Shown here piece after piece: positions 25,580 through 33,882 of a DNA stretch of 52,256 nucleotides (within the stretch, counting starts at the first letter, position 1; every line of letters starts with the position of its first letter). The stretch comes from CAZHGD01 sp964531735 (lineage in GTDB: Bacteria > Armatimonadota > UBA10988), in the NCBI GenBank assembly GCA_964531735.1, contig CAZHGD010000035.1, positions 1 through 52,256 on the forward strand. Reading direction: 5' to 3'. The notes below the pieces were generated by a model. That model was not told the DNA's origin. It did not search any database and saw only the letters and a program-made list of their open reading frames with translations. Made by a program: the position numbers and the translations under genes.

Positions 25580-26794
25580 GTGAAGCCCCGCCGATTCGCC
25601 GGAGGTGTCCTGGCGCGTCTGACCAACCCACCGCGCAAAGGGTGGTGTGCCATGGGCAGACCGTGTTTTGGCGACGAGGAACTGACCAACCTGCGCGAGG
25701 TCCTGGCTGCGGGTGAGCTCTGGCGGGGGACCGGCGACAACAGCTTCGCCTCACGGCTGGAGCAGGCTTTTGCCGACCATCTGAGCCGGCGCTACTGCCT
25801 CGGCGTGAGCGGTGGGACGGCGGCCAACGAATGCGGGCTGTTCGGCCTTGGCCTGCAACCGGGCGACGAGGTCATCTGCGCGGCCAGCGTGCCGATCTTC
25901 GTCTCCTTGCCCATCGTGGCCATCGGCTGCGTGCCGGTCTTCGCCGATGTGGACGAGCGCACCTTGCTGCTCTCGCCCGAGGGGCTGGAAGCCGCCATCA
26001 CGCCCCGCGCCAAGGCCGTGATGGTGGTCCACCTCAGCGGGCAGCCCGCCCAGATGGACGAGCTGCTCAGCGTCGCCCGCGCGCATGGGCTGAAAGTCCT
26101 GGAGGACTGCGCGCAGTGCTACGACGGGCGCTACCGGGGCCGACTCACCGGCACCATGGGCGATGTCGCCTGCTTCAGCTTGCAGCAGTCCAAACACATC
26201 ACCAGCGGCGAAGGCGGCCTGGTCGTCACCGACGACGTCGAGGTCTACCAGCGCGCGGTGACCTACTCGAACAGCGGCCTGGCCTGGTACCAGTTCGGTG
26301 TCCCGCGCCCGGCGGCGGAACTGGTCGGCGGCGTGCGCACGCGCGGGCACTTCTCCTTTGGCCACAACTACCGCCTGGGCGAGCTGGCGGCGGCGGTGGC
26401 GCTGGCGCAGTTGGGCAAGCTGCCCGAGTTCAATGCCCGCCGGCGCGAGCTGGTCGGCATCATCGAGGACGAGCTGCGCGACGCGCCCGGCATCGAGCTG
26501 GCCCACGTCTACCCCGGCGCGGAGCCGAACTACTGGAACTACCCGGTCTGGGTCCGTGACGGGCTGGGCTCCTACGCCGAGGTCAACTACCTGGAAGTGG
26601 TCTACCAGCAGATGCAGCAGGCGCGGCAGACCAGCGTGGGCGTGCCGCTGCCCGACTACGTGCAGTACCTGGCGGGCGCCTGTCCACGGGCCGAGGCCGG
26701 GGCCCGCCGCACGCGCAGCATCAGCGTCCACCACAGCCTGGAGCCCGAGGCGGTGCGGGCCGCCGCCGTGGCCCTCAAGGAGGCCTGCTCATGA
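25580..26794 (+). CDS. DegT/DnrJ/EryC1/StrS family PLP aminotransferase
   Basis: A 404-residue fold-type I PLP enzyme of the sugar aminotransferase family, which usually adds an amino group to a keto-sugar. Visible signatures are LSRRYCLGVSGGTAANE, VLEDCAQCYDG and SLQQSKHITSGEGG, where the Lys forms the internal aldimine, and a closing YWNYPVWVRD region. The GTG at 25580 is chosen because the stretch before CFGDEELTNLREV aligns with the usual family N-terminus; an ATG at 25652 with GGTGG ahead is the alternative. The last codons overlap the sulfatase start by four bases (ATGA). An aminotransferase in a degradation operon is unusual and may work in the deaminating direction. Confidence 0.87.
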   Translation: MKPRRFAGGVLARLTNPPRKGWCAMGRPCFGDEELTNLREVLAAGELWRGTGDNSFASRLEQAFADHLSRRYCLGVSGGTAANECGLFGLGLQPGDEVICAASVPIFVSLPIVAIGCVPVFADVDERTLLLSPEGLEAAITPRAKAVMVVHLSGQPAQMDELLSVARAHGLKVLEDCAQCYDGRYRGRLTGTMGDVACFSLQQSKHITSGEGGLVVTDDVEVYQRAVTYSNSGLAWYQFGVPRPAAELVGGVRTRGHFSFGHNYRLGELAAAVALAQLGKLPEFNARRRELVGIIEDELRDAPGIELAHVYPGAEPNYWNYPVWVRDGLGSYAEVNYLEVVYQQMQQARQTSVGVPLPDYVQYLAGACPRAEAGARRTRSISVHHSLEPEAVRAAAVALKEACS

Positions 26795-28314
26795 GTGCCG
26801 CCCCGGGTCGTCGTCGCTGGCTGCAACTGGCCGGCGCCGGTGCCGTGACGGCGGCCCTGGGTCCCCGTTGGCTACGCGCCGGCCACTCCGCGGCGCGGAC
26901 CAACGTGCTGTTCGTCTTCGTCGACGACCTGCGCGTGCAGCTCGGCTGCTATGGTCACCGGCTGGTGCAGTCGCCCCATCTCGACCGCCTGGCCGCCGGT
27001 GGCACGCTGTTCGAGCAGGCCTACTGCCAGCAGGCCGTCTGCGCGCCGTCGCGGGCCAGCGTGCTCAGTGGCCGGCGGCCGGACTCGCTGGGCATCTACG
27101 ACCTGGAGCACCCGCTGCGCCAGACGCGCCCGGAGGTGGTGACGCTGCCGCAGTGCTTCCAGTCGCTCGGCTACCGCACCATCTCGCTGGGCAAGGTCTA
27201 CCACCACGGCAACGATGACCGCCGGAGCTGGGACCGGCTGCCGGCCACGCCCGCGGCCGAGTATGCCGACCCGGCGGTGGCGGCCGACATCAAGCGCCGC
27301 CATGCGGCAGCCCAGGCCAAAGGGCTGACCGGTTCGGCACTGCACAACGCGGCGCGCGGGCCGGCCACCGAGTGTCGCGACGTGCCCGATGAGACCTACC
27401 GCGACGGCGTCATCGCCAACGCGGCCATCGCCGAACTGCAACAGGCGAAGGACCAGCCGTTCTTCATGGCCTGTGGCTTCATCAAGCCGCACCTCCCGTT
27501 CTGCGCACCGAAGCAGTACTGGGACCGCTACCGGCGCGACGACTTCACCGTGCCCGAACGCCAGCCACCGGTTGACGCGCCCAACATCGGCTTCACCAAC
27601 TCGGGCGAACTGCGGGCCTACACCGACATCCCGGCGGTCGGTCCGGTCGACGATGCGCGCTCGCGCGAGCTGATCCACGGCTACCACGCCGCCGTCAGCT
27701 ACACCGACGCTCAAGTGGGCAAGGTGCTCGCCGAGCTCGACCGACTGGGCCTGACCGAGCGGACGTTGGTCGTCGTCTGGGGCGACCACGGCTGGAAGCT
27801 GGGCGAGTACGGCATGTGGTGCAAGCATACCAACTTCGAGTTGGACACGCACGTGCCGCTGCTCATGCGCGGTCCGGGCATTCCGGCCGGACAGCGCTCG
27901 ACGGCGGTGGTCGAGATGCTCGACGTCTACCCGACGCTGGTCGATTTGGTCGGCGGGCGAGTGCCCGCCGGCTGCGAAGGGCAGAGCCTGCGCGGCGTGC
28001 TGGGCGGGAGCACCGCCGGCTGGAAGAACCGGGCGATCAGCCAGTACCCGCGCGGCCAGGTCATGGGCTACAGCCTGCGCGAGGGCCACTGGCGCTACAC
28101 GCACTGGGTCCGCAAGGACGGTCAGGTGGTGGCGCGTGAGCTGTACGATCACTCGCGCGGCGATGTGGCCGCGGCCAACCTGGCCGAGCGGCCGGAACAG
28201 GCCGAGCGGGTGAAAGCCCTGGCTCAGGTGCTCCAGCCGTACCTCAAGACACGCTGGGACATGCTGCCGCCGCCGCGTCGGGCAGCCGCGCGGCCGGCGG
28301 GCGCCAAGGGCTGA
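26791..28314 (+). CDS. Exported type I sulfatase, iduronate-2-sulfatase-like
   Basis: A 507-residue formylglycine-dependent sulfatase. The N-terminus (GRRRWLQLAGAGAVTAA) looks like a Tat or Sec signal. The metal-binding NVLFVFVDDLR is followed by the active-site motif VCAPSRASVLSGRRPDS; Cys84 in C-x-P-S-R is the residue converted to formylglycine. Further motifs are TISLGKVYHHG, FIKPHLPFCAP and VVVWGDHGWKLGEYGMWCKHTNFE. The arrangement resembles iduronate-2-sulfatases and their many environmental relatives. It overlaps the aminotransferase stop by four bases. The window's only SUMF1 protein lacks the maturation Cys pair, so its formylglycine-generating partner must be encoded elsewhere. Confidence 0.9.
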   Translation: MSAAPGRRRWLQLAGAGAVTAALGPRWLRAGHSAARTNVLFVFVDDLRVQLGCYGHRLVQSPHLDRLAAGGTLFEQAYCQQAVCAPSRASVLSGRRPDSLGIYDLEHPLRQTRPEVVTLPQCFQSLGYRTISLGKVYHHGNDDRRSWDRLPATPAAEYADPAVAADIKRRHAAAQAKGLTGSALHNAARGPATECRDVPDETYRDGVIANAAIAELQQAKDQPFFMACGFIKPHLPFCAPKQYWDRYRRDDFTVPERQPPVDAPNIGFTNSGELRAYTDIPAVGPVDDARSRELIHGYHAAVSYTDAQVGKVLAELDRLGLTERTLVVVWGDHGWKLGEYGMWCKHTNFELDTHVPLLMRGPGIPAGQRSTAVVEMLDVYPTLVDLVGGRVPAGCEGQSLRGVLGGSTAGWKNRAISQYPRGQVMGYSLREGHWRYTHWVRKDGQVVARELYDHSRGDVAAANLAERPEQAERVKALAQVLQPYLKTRWDMLPPPRRAAARPAGAKG

Positions 28315-28343
28315 GCCGGATCGGCCGGCCGGGAGATGGGTCA

Positions 28344-29180
28344 ATGAGACTGGGCGCGCCGCTGATCCAGGCGCCGCACGATCCGCAGGAGGCCGCCAGC
28401 CGGCACGTGGCACTGGGCTACCGGTCGGCCATGCTGGCCGAGACACTGCCGGCGGGCGACACGATCTACCTGCGCGACCTCGAACGCGCTTATGCGGCGC
28501 ACGACGTGGTCATCGCCGAGGTGATCGCCTGGCGGAACCTGCTGGCGCCCGACGAGGCGCAAGCGGCCGCCGCCTACGCCTTCGTGCGCGACCAACTGGT
28601 GGCCGCCGACGAGATCGGCGCGCGGTGCTGCCTGACGTTCACCGGCTCGCACGATCCGTCGCCGGGCTGGACGCCGCACCCGGACAATCTGACCGCGGCC
28701 ACCTTTGAACAGGCGGTGGTGCTCACTCGCCGCCTGCTCGACGAGGTGCAGCCGCAGCGGACGAAGCTCGCCATGGAGATGATGGCCAGCTCCTGGCCGA
28801 ACAGCGTGGACAGTTGCCTCGCGCTCCTGCGGGCGGTCGACCGGCCCGGCTTCGGTCTGCACTGCGACCCGGTCAACCTCATCTACACGCCCGAGCTGTA
28901 CTTTGACCACCGCGAGCTGCTGCGCGACTGCTTCGCGCGGCTCGGGCCGTACCTGGTGAGCTGCCATCTGAAGGACCTCATCTGGCGCCCGCAACGCGGT
29001 TTCCACCTCGACGAGGCCCTGCCCGGTCAGGGCTGCCTCGACCTGGCCGCCTACCTGCGCGAGGTGGCCCGCCTGTCGGCCGACCTGCCCGTGTTGCTCG
29101 AGCACCTCGACACACCCGAGCAGTACCAGCAGGCCTTCGACCACGTCAGCGCGCTGGCGGCCGGTCTGTCAGCCACCTGA
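28344..29180 (+). CDS. Sugar phosphate isomerase/epimerase-like TIM barrel
   Basis: A 278-residue protein of the AP-endonuclease-2/xylose-isomerase-like TIM barrel superfamily. The metal-ligand positions are visible: KLAMEMMASSW (Glu), FGLHCDPVNL (His/Asp), VSCHLKDLIWR (His) and VLLEHLD (Glu). There is no signal peptide, so it is cytoplasmic. GGGAG precedes the ATG at 28344. It closes the seven-gene run that starts at 19965. A ketose 3-epimerase or aldose-ketose isomerase activity is likely, on whatever sugar the lyase and sulfatase release. Its last 12 bases overlap the convergent gene on the minus strand. Confidence 0.83.
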   Translation: MRLGAPLIQAPHDPQEAASRHVALGYRSAMLAETLPAGDTIYLRDLERAYAAHDVVIAEVIAWRNLLAPDEAQAAAAYAFVRDQLVAADEIGARCCLTFTGSHDPSPGWTPHPDNLTAATFEQAVVLTRRLLDEVQPQRTKLAMEMMASSWPNSVDSCLALLRAVDRPGFGLHCDPVNLIYTPELYFDHRELLRDCFARLGPYLVSCHLKDLIWRPQRGFHLDEALPGQGCLDLAAYLREVARLSADLPVLLEHLDTPEQYQQAFDHVSALAAGLSAT

Positions 29181-32100
29181 GCGGTCCGTCTGCCGCGCGG
29201 CCGGCGGCCGCAGCTCGATCATCCGCCAGGTGCGCGGGGGCATCGACAGGTAGAGCGTGCCGCCGACCATCGGCAGCGCCTGCCGGCTGATGGCGTCGCA
29301 CGCCTGCAGCGCGGGCAGGCGGCGGCGCAGACCGGCGAGGGCGACGCGCACTTCAGTGGCGGCCTCGGTCTGGCTGCCCAGGACCAACAGCGCGCGGTCG
29401 GGCTTCAGGTAGAGACTGCCCAGCACGGTCGCGGGCGCCACGCTGAACAGCCGCTGCTCCTCCCAGTAGCCGATGAAGCGGGTCTGGTCGTCCTCGTAGT
29501 CGGCCCAGGCGCGGTCGACCTCGACCGGCTGGCCGCGGGTGGCCGTGTCGTGAACCAGTGAGATGGCCAGCGCTTCGTCCATCGAGTGGCGGTTCGGCAG
29601 GAACTCGCCGCGGAAGCCGAACTGCCGGCCGGTGTAGCCGGTCAGGAACGTGTCCGGCGCCATTCGAAAACCGGGCTTGTAGCGCGCGAGGGTCTCGCCG
29701 TCGTAGTAGCCATCGCAGAACGACTGCGTGGCGACGTTGATGCAGCCGCCGGTGTGCGCGTCGAGGAACAGCGCCTGGCGGCGCTGAACGAAGATGTTGC
29801 GGAGGCGCTTCATGAACGTCCGGGTGGCCCGAATCGGCTGCCGGGCCGCGTAGGTGCCGTCGGCGCGAGCCTGACCACAGCCGGGATGGTGCGGGTTCTG
29901 GCAGTCCCAGGGCACGGTGGTGCCGTCCATATAGACGCCGTCGAGGCCGGCCTGATCGGCCAGCTTGGCAATGCCGTCGAGCAACAGCTCGCCGTACGGC
30001 CCGTTGACGCAGCTCACGTAGCAGTCCTGCTTCACGTCGTCACGGTGGTACCAGCAGCGCTCGGGCAGCGCCATCAGGTCAGCCGCCAGCGCCGGCCACT
30101 CCGGCGCGGCGTCGGACATGAGCTGGCAGAAGTAGGCCAGGAACAGCAGTCCGTGCTGGTGGCAGGCGTCGGCCAGCGGCTTGAGCCGGGGCACCTGCGC
30201 CAGGTCCGGATGGCCTTGGTAGCGCGCCCAGTTCTCGTGGAAGATGACCACGCGTTGGCCTTCGCGCGCCATCTGCGCGAGCTGCGTCTCGGGGTTGCTC
30301 GCCAGCGCGCCGCCGAACCGGCCCGGCACCTGCACGCAGCCCGACCGGCTCAGTCCGGTGCCCGCGGCGATCCGCTCGGGCGCACCGAGGCCGTCGCAGT
30401 GGTCGAGCAGCAGCGTCTCGGCGTCGGCGGTGAGCGGCTGGTCCGGCACGGCGGCCAGCGGCCGTTCCGTGGCCGAAAGGCGCAGTTCGTCCACCGCGTA
30501 GCAACCGAGGTCGAAGCGCAGCGAGGCGTTGGTGCCCGGTCCGTCGACCGAGCCGGCGAACGGCGCGGTGACCGTGGTCTCGTTGACGTGCAGCCGCACG
30601 CGCTCGCCCCACGACAGCGCCAGGTAGTTCCAGCCGGGCTTCAGGCGCGCGGGGCTGCCCAGGACGAGCGGGTACTGGCCGCGCGTGTCACGCTTGATGA
30701 TGCGGAAGCTGCGGTCGTCGGCGTTGTAGTAGAGCAGCAGCAGCTCGCCGGAGCCGGTGCCGGAATCGAGCACCGCGAGCTGCCGGTTGTACGCCGACCG
30801 GTCGACCTGCGGGTCATACACCTCGGCCGGGTCGAAGTCCGGCTTGACCCAGCACTCCAGCGTCCCGCGCGCCAGTTGCAGGTTGCCGGCGCACGGCAGC
30901 TTGAGGCTGGCGCCGCCGCGGGCCTTCTCCAGGCCGTAGTAGGCGCCATGGAAGATGCGCGACTTGCGCAACGGGACCGGCTTGGCCGGGGTGATGTGCA
31001 GCGCGAACTCGGCTTGGTACGGCGCGGCCAACTCGGTCGGCGTGTCGATCAGCGTCGTGCGCCAGACCGTGGCCTGCTTACTCGGCAGGATCTCCACCTG
31101 CCGGCCGGGGTCGCTGCTGCGCAGCCAGTCGAGGCTCTCGGCCAGCCACGCCAGGCCGCGGTCCTCGTCGCCGACCCATAGGTTGGCGCTCAGCGGGCGC
31201 CGCAGGCCCAGCGGCGAGAGCGCGCCACAGGCCTGCGCGTGGCCCTGGTAGGCATACCGCGCGCGCGCGGGCCGCAGCGGCGCCTCCAGCGCCAGGCGTT
31301 GCACGGTGACGCGGCCGTGCGGTTCCAGGCGGACCTGGGTCCAGTGGAAGCCGTCGTACTCGAGCGTCGCGGTGACGCGCAGGTCGACACTGGCGCTGGT
31401 CCACAGGCTCTCCACCTGCGCCTGCTCCGGCGTCTGCGACACGACGCGGCAGGTTCGCTCACGCCAACGCACTGGTGTACCGTCGGCGACCACGACGAGG
31501 CGCAGCGGCTCGGCCAGCAGCTCCTGCCCCGCGGTCTGGATGGCGGCCGGCAGGGCCAGGTCGCCATAGACGACGCGCTTGCCGAGCAGCTCGATAGTGG
31601 TGCCGGTGACCTTCAGCGGCGTCCAGGGCGGCAGGACGCCGAGCGGTAGACCGGCAGTGGTGCCCAGCCAGGCCGGGCGCGCCGCGGTGGTGTAGTCGGC
31701 CTGCTGCTGCGCGAGGGTGCGCCCGTCGGCGGCCCGCACGAGCAGCTCGGCGCGGTAGCGTTGCCCCGGCTCGCCGCCGAGCGGCAAGCGGAGCCGGCCG
31801 CCGGGCTGGCCGCGGAGCGCCAGGCGTATCTCGGTGGGCGCGCCGCCGGCCGCGTGCAGCCGCAAGACCGCGTCCTCGGCGGTGGTCTCGGGCAGCAGTG
31901 TGACCGTGCCCTCCACCTGGCGCTCGAGGCCGTAGAACCGCAGCGAGAGCTGCTCGGGCCGTGGGCGGTCCAGCGGCACGAAGCCCGCCATCAACGGTGC
32001 GACCGTGCCGGCCTGCTTGACGGCATAGCGCGCCCGCAGGCCACCGTAGCCGGCCAGCTCATAGGGCACGCGCAGTTCGGCGCTGCCCCGCGCCGGTAGC

Positions 32101-32963
32101 TCCACCGTGCGGGTGACGGGCGCGGCGGCGGCCACTGTGGCCGCGAGCGACACGGGTCGGTCGGTCGGGTTGCTGACGGCAAAGGTGAGTTCGTTGGCGC
32201 CCAGGCGCGGCACCGTCACCGGCTGCTGGCGCACCACGGGCGCGTCACGCCGGAAGCACAGGGCGCCCAGCGGCAGCGGCGTGTAGCCGCCGAAACCGGG
32301 GAACACCCAGCCCATGCCGTCCGGCTGCCGCCAGCGGAACAGGTTGAGCCCCCAGAGCACGCCTTCGGGCGGCTGCGTCACGCCGAGCGAGGCCCACGGA
32401 ATGGCCATCTCCGCGACCCACGAGCCGGGGGAGCGGCTGACGTGGGCCGACCAGGGCGCCTGCCAGTCGCGGACGTCGTTGCGCGCCTCGGACCGGCTGC
32501 CGCGGCCGTTGACGGTGAACTCGTAGTAGGCGCGGATGTCGCTGTACCAGTTGTCGTAGGCGCCGGCGTAGCCGCCGAAGTTGATCCGCGCCGTGCCGGC
32601 GGCGGCCAGGTCCTCGGGCGCGATGAAGACCTGAACGCTGTCGTCCTCCCAAGGGTGGTCGTCGTGGTCGCGGACCTGGCTGCGCGGTCGGCCCGGATCC
32701 GGCTCGGCGCAGAGGAAGGCCACGTACAGCGCCTGCCAGTCGGTCAGCAGCCAGGCAGTGGTGGGCGGCTGCGCCACCGCGCCGGCGCCGGGCGACAGGA
32801 AGCCGGTGATGGCCACCGCGCGGTCCCATTCGCCCGTGGACAGGACGCCGTCGATGACCGGTGCGCTCGCGGCCGGGCCGACGGTGACCACGGCGCGGTC
32901 GCCCTGGGCGCCGGCGGACATCAGCGACAGACCGACCCACAGCAAGGACACGCTCGCTCGCAT
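29169..32963 (-). CDS. Secreted multidomain CBM9-like/LamG/DUF6067 glycosidase-like protein
   Basis: A 1264-residue exported protein; the signal peptide is MRASVSLLWVGLSLMSAGA with GAGGTG eight bases upstream. Residues 20-230 resemble a DOMON/CBM9 sugar-binding domain (VIDGVLSTGEWDRA, DDSVQVFIAPED). Beta-rich modules follow. A LamG-like jelly roll comes next (ARGTLECWVKPDFDPAEVYD, WNYLALSWGERVRLHVNE). The C-terminal part is a barrel of the DUF6067/glycoside-hydrolase-like type: RVVIFHENWARYQGHPD, LDGVYMDGTTVPWDCQNP, ALFLDAHTGG and FCDGYYDGE. Several Asp/Glu at strand ends could be catalytic, but I cannot assign them. It is followed across a repeat element by amino-sugar genes on the same strand. 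Confidence 0.8.
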   Translation of the reverse strand: MRASVSLLWVGLSLMSAGAQGDRAVVTVGPAASAPVIDGVLSTGEWDRAVAITGFLSPGAGAVAQPPTTAWLLTDWQALYVAFLCAEPDPGRPRSQVRDHDDHPWEDDSVQVFIAPEDLAAAGTARINFGGYAGAYDNWYSDIRAYYEFTVNGRGSRSEARNDVRDWQAPWSAHVSRSPGSWVAEMAIPWASLGVTQPPEGVLWGLNLFRWRQPDGMGWVFPGFGGYTPLPLGALCFRRDAPVVRQQPVTVPRLGANELTFAVSNPTDRPVSLAATVAAAAPVTRTVELPARGSAELRVPYELAGYGGLRARYAVKQAGTVAPLMAGFVPLDRPRPEQLSLRFYGLERQVEGTVTLLPETTAEDAVLRLHAAGGAPTEIRLALRGQPGGRLRLPLGGEPGQRYRAELLVRAADGRTLAQQQADYTTAARPAWLGTTAGLPLGVLPPWTPLKVTGTTIELLGKRVVYGDLALPAAIQTAGQELLAEPLRLVVVADGTPVRWRERTCRVVSQTPEQAQVESLWTSASVDLRVTATLEYDGFHWTQVRLEPHGRVTVQRLALEAPLRPARARYAYQGHAQACGALSPLGLRRPLSANLWVGDEDRGLAWLAESLDWLRSSDPGRQVEILPSKQATVWRTTLIDTPTELAAPYQAEFALHITPAKPVPLRKSRIFHGAYYGLEKARGGASLKLPCAGNLQLARGTLECWVKPDFDPAEVYDPQVDRSAYNRQLAVLDSGTGSGELLLLYYNADDRSFRIIKRDTRGQYPLVLGSPARLKPGWNYLALSWGERVRLHVNETTVTAPFAGSVDGPGTNASLRFDLGCYAVDELRLSATERPLAAVPDQPLTADAETLLLDHCDGLGAPERIAAGTGLSRSGCVQVPGRFGGALASNPETQLAQMAREGQRVVIFHENWARYQGHPDLAQVPRLKPLADACHQHGLLFLAYFCQLMSDAAPEWPALAADLMALPERCWYHRDDVKQDCYVSCVNGPYGELLLDGIAKLADQAGLDGVYMDGTTVPWDCQNPHHPGCGQARADGTYAARQPIRATRTFMKRLRNIFVQRRQALFLDAHTGGCINVATQSFCDGYYDGETLARYKPGFRMAPDTFLTGYTGRQFGFRGEFLPNRHSMDEALAISLVHDTATRGQPVEVDRAWADYEDDQTRFIGYWEEQRLFSVAPATVLGSLYLKPDRALLVLGSQTEAATEVRVALAGLRRRLPALQACDAISRQALPMVGGTLYLSMPPRTWRMIELRPPAARQTDRSGG

Positions 32964-33011
32964 GGCGGTCACCTCACTAGACGTCGTCGCGACGGCCCGC
33001 GGCCCGGCCCT

Positions 33012-33149
33012 AAGCAGCCTGCCGGTGATGTTGTCCCGTAGGGGCGACCCTTGGGTCGCCCGGCTGCGGGCCACCAAGCGCCTACCGGGCAGTGACAGGG
33101 CGGACACCAGGCCCCGTCCCTACCGGACAGGATCTCCGAGCGGCTACTT
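33012..33149. repeat. Repeated element copy 2, inverted ends, two hairpins
   Basis: The left end AAGCAGCC is identical to copy 1 (16649-16785) and the right end GGCTACTT is the inverted partner with one mismatch. The first 75 bases, including the GGGCGACCC/GGGTCGCCC hairpin, are almost unchanged; the second half has diverged more. The TAA stop of the amino-sugar isomerase gene overlaps the right end. Confidence 0.8.
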
Positions 33150-33882
33150 AGTTCGCTTGGCCGGTCAGGCCGGCCGCCGCGGCTTCGTCGGCCAGGCACC
33201 AGCACCGCGGGTGCAGCCGCAGCAGCGACGCCGGGAACCAGGTGCTGACCGGTCCGGTCACCAATCGCTGCAGCGCGGCCTGCTTGCTCTCACCGGTCAC
33301 CACGAGCACCACCTTGCGGGCCAGCATCAGCTCGGCCAGGCCCATGGTCAGCCCGTGGGTCGGCGGCTCGGGCAGCTTGGCCAGCAGGCTGTGGTGCCGA
33401 CTGACCTCGGTCAGCTCGGCCAGGTGGACCTGCGGCTCGAGCGCGTCGGCCGGCTCGTTCATGCCCAGGTGACCGTTCAACCCGAGGCCCAGCACGCAGA
33501 GGTCGAACGGCCCGCGCAGCGCCAGCTCGGCTGCGACGCGCCGGCACTCCGCCAGCGGGTCGGCCGCCAGGCCGTCGAAGCTCAGGCACTGATCGGCGCG
33601 AATGCCCAACGGCGCCAGGAAGTGCTCGCGGAGGTCGCTCTCGCAGGTGGCCGGGTGGTCCAGCGGCAGTCCGAGCCATTCGTCCAGCTTGGTGAGCCGC
33701 GCCGCGGACAGGGCCAGTTGGCCGGCCTCGACCCGGCGATGGAGCTCGGCGTAGAGCGGTCGTGGGCTGCTGCCGGCGGCCAGGCAAAGGTGCGCGGCCG
33801 GCTGGCGCCGCAGCAGGCGGCAAACGATGTCGGCGGCGTGCGACGCCACACTCTCGACGCTCGGGCGGACGACCAGCTCCAT
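33148..33882 (-). CDS. Glucosamine/galactosamine-6-phosphate isomerase (deaminase)
   Basis: A 244-residue NagB/AgaI-family enzyme that would convert an amino-sugar 6-phosphate to a keto-sugar 6-phosphate and ammonia. Motifs are CLAAGSSPRPLY, LTKLDEWLGL and LGLGLNGHLGMNEPAD. The catalytic loop reads N136-G-H, as I recall for galactosamine-type AgaI, where NagB usually has D-G-H. VLVVTGESKQAALQRLVTGPVST closes the site. The ATG directly follows the TAG stop of the GH4 gene, so they are coupled, with a weak AGG upstream. The 244-residue length is typical. Its TAA stop is supplied by the repeat element. Confidence 0.85.
   Translation of the reverse strand: MELVVRPSVESVASHAADIVCRLLRRQPAAHLCLAAGSSPRPLYAELHRRVEAGQLALSAARLTKLDEWLGLPLDHPATCESDLREHFLAPLGIRADQCLSFDGLAADPLAECRRVAAELALRGPFDLCVLGLGLNGHLGMNEPADALEPQVHLAELTEVSRHHSLLAKLPEPPTHGLTMGLAELMLARKVVLVVTGESKQAALQRLVTGPVSTWFPASLLRLHPRCWCLADEAAAAGLTGQAN

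Noticed and set aside
29586..31181. 531-codon plus-strand frame inside the DUF6067 gene
   Set aside because: No motif and an atypical composition; the minus-strand protein has a signal peptide and clear domains.
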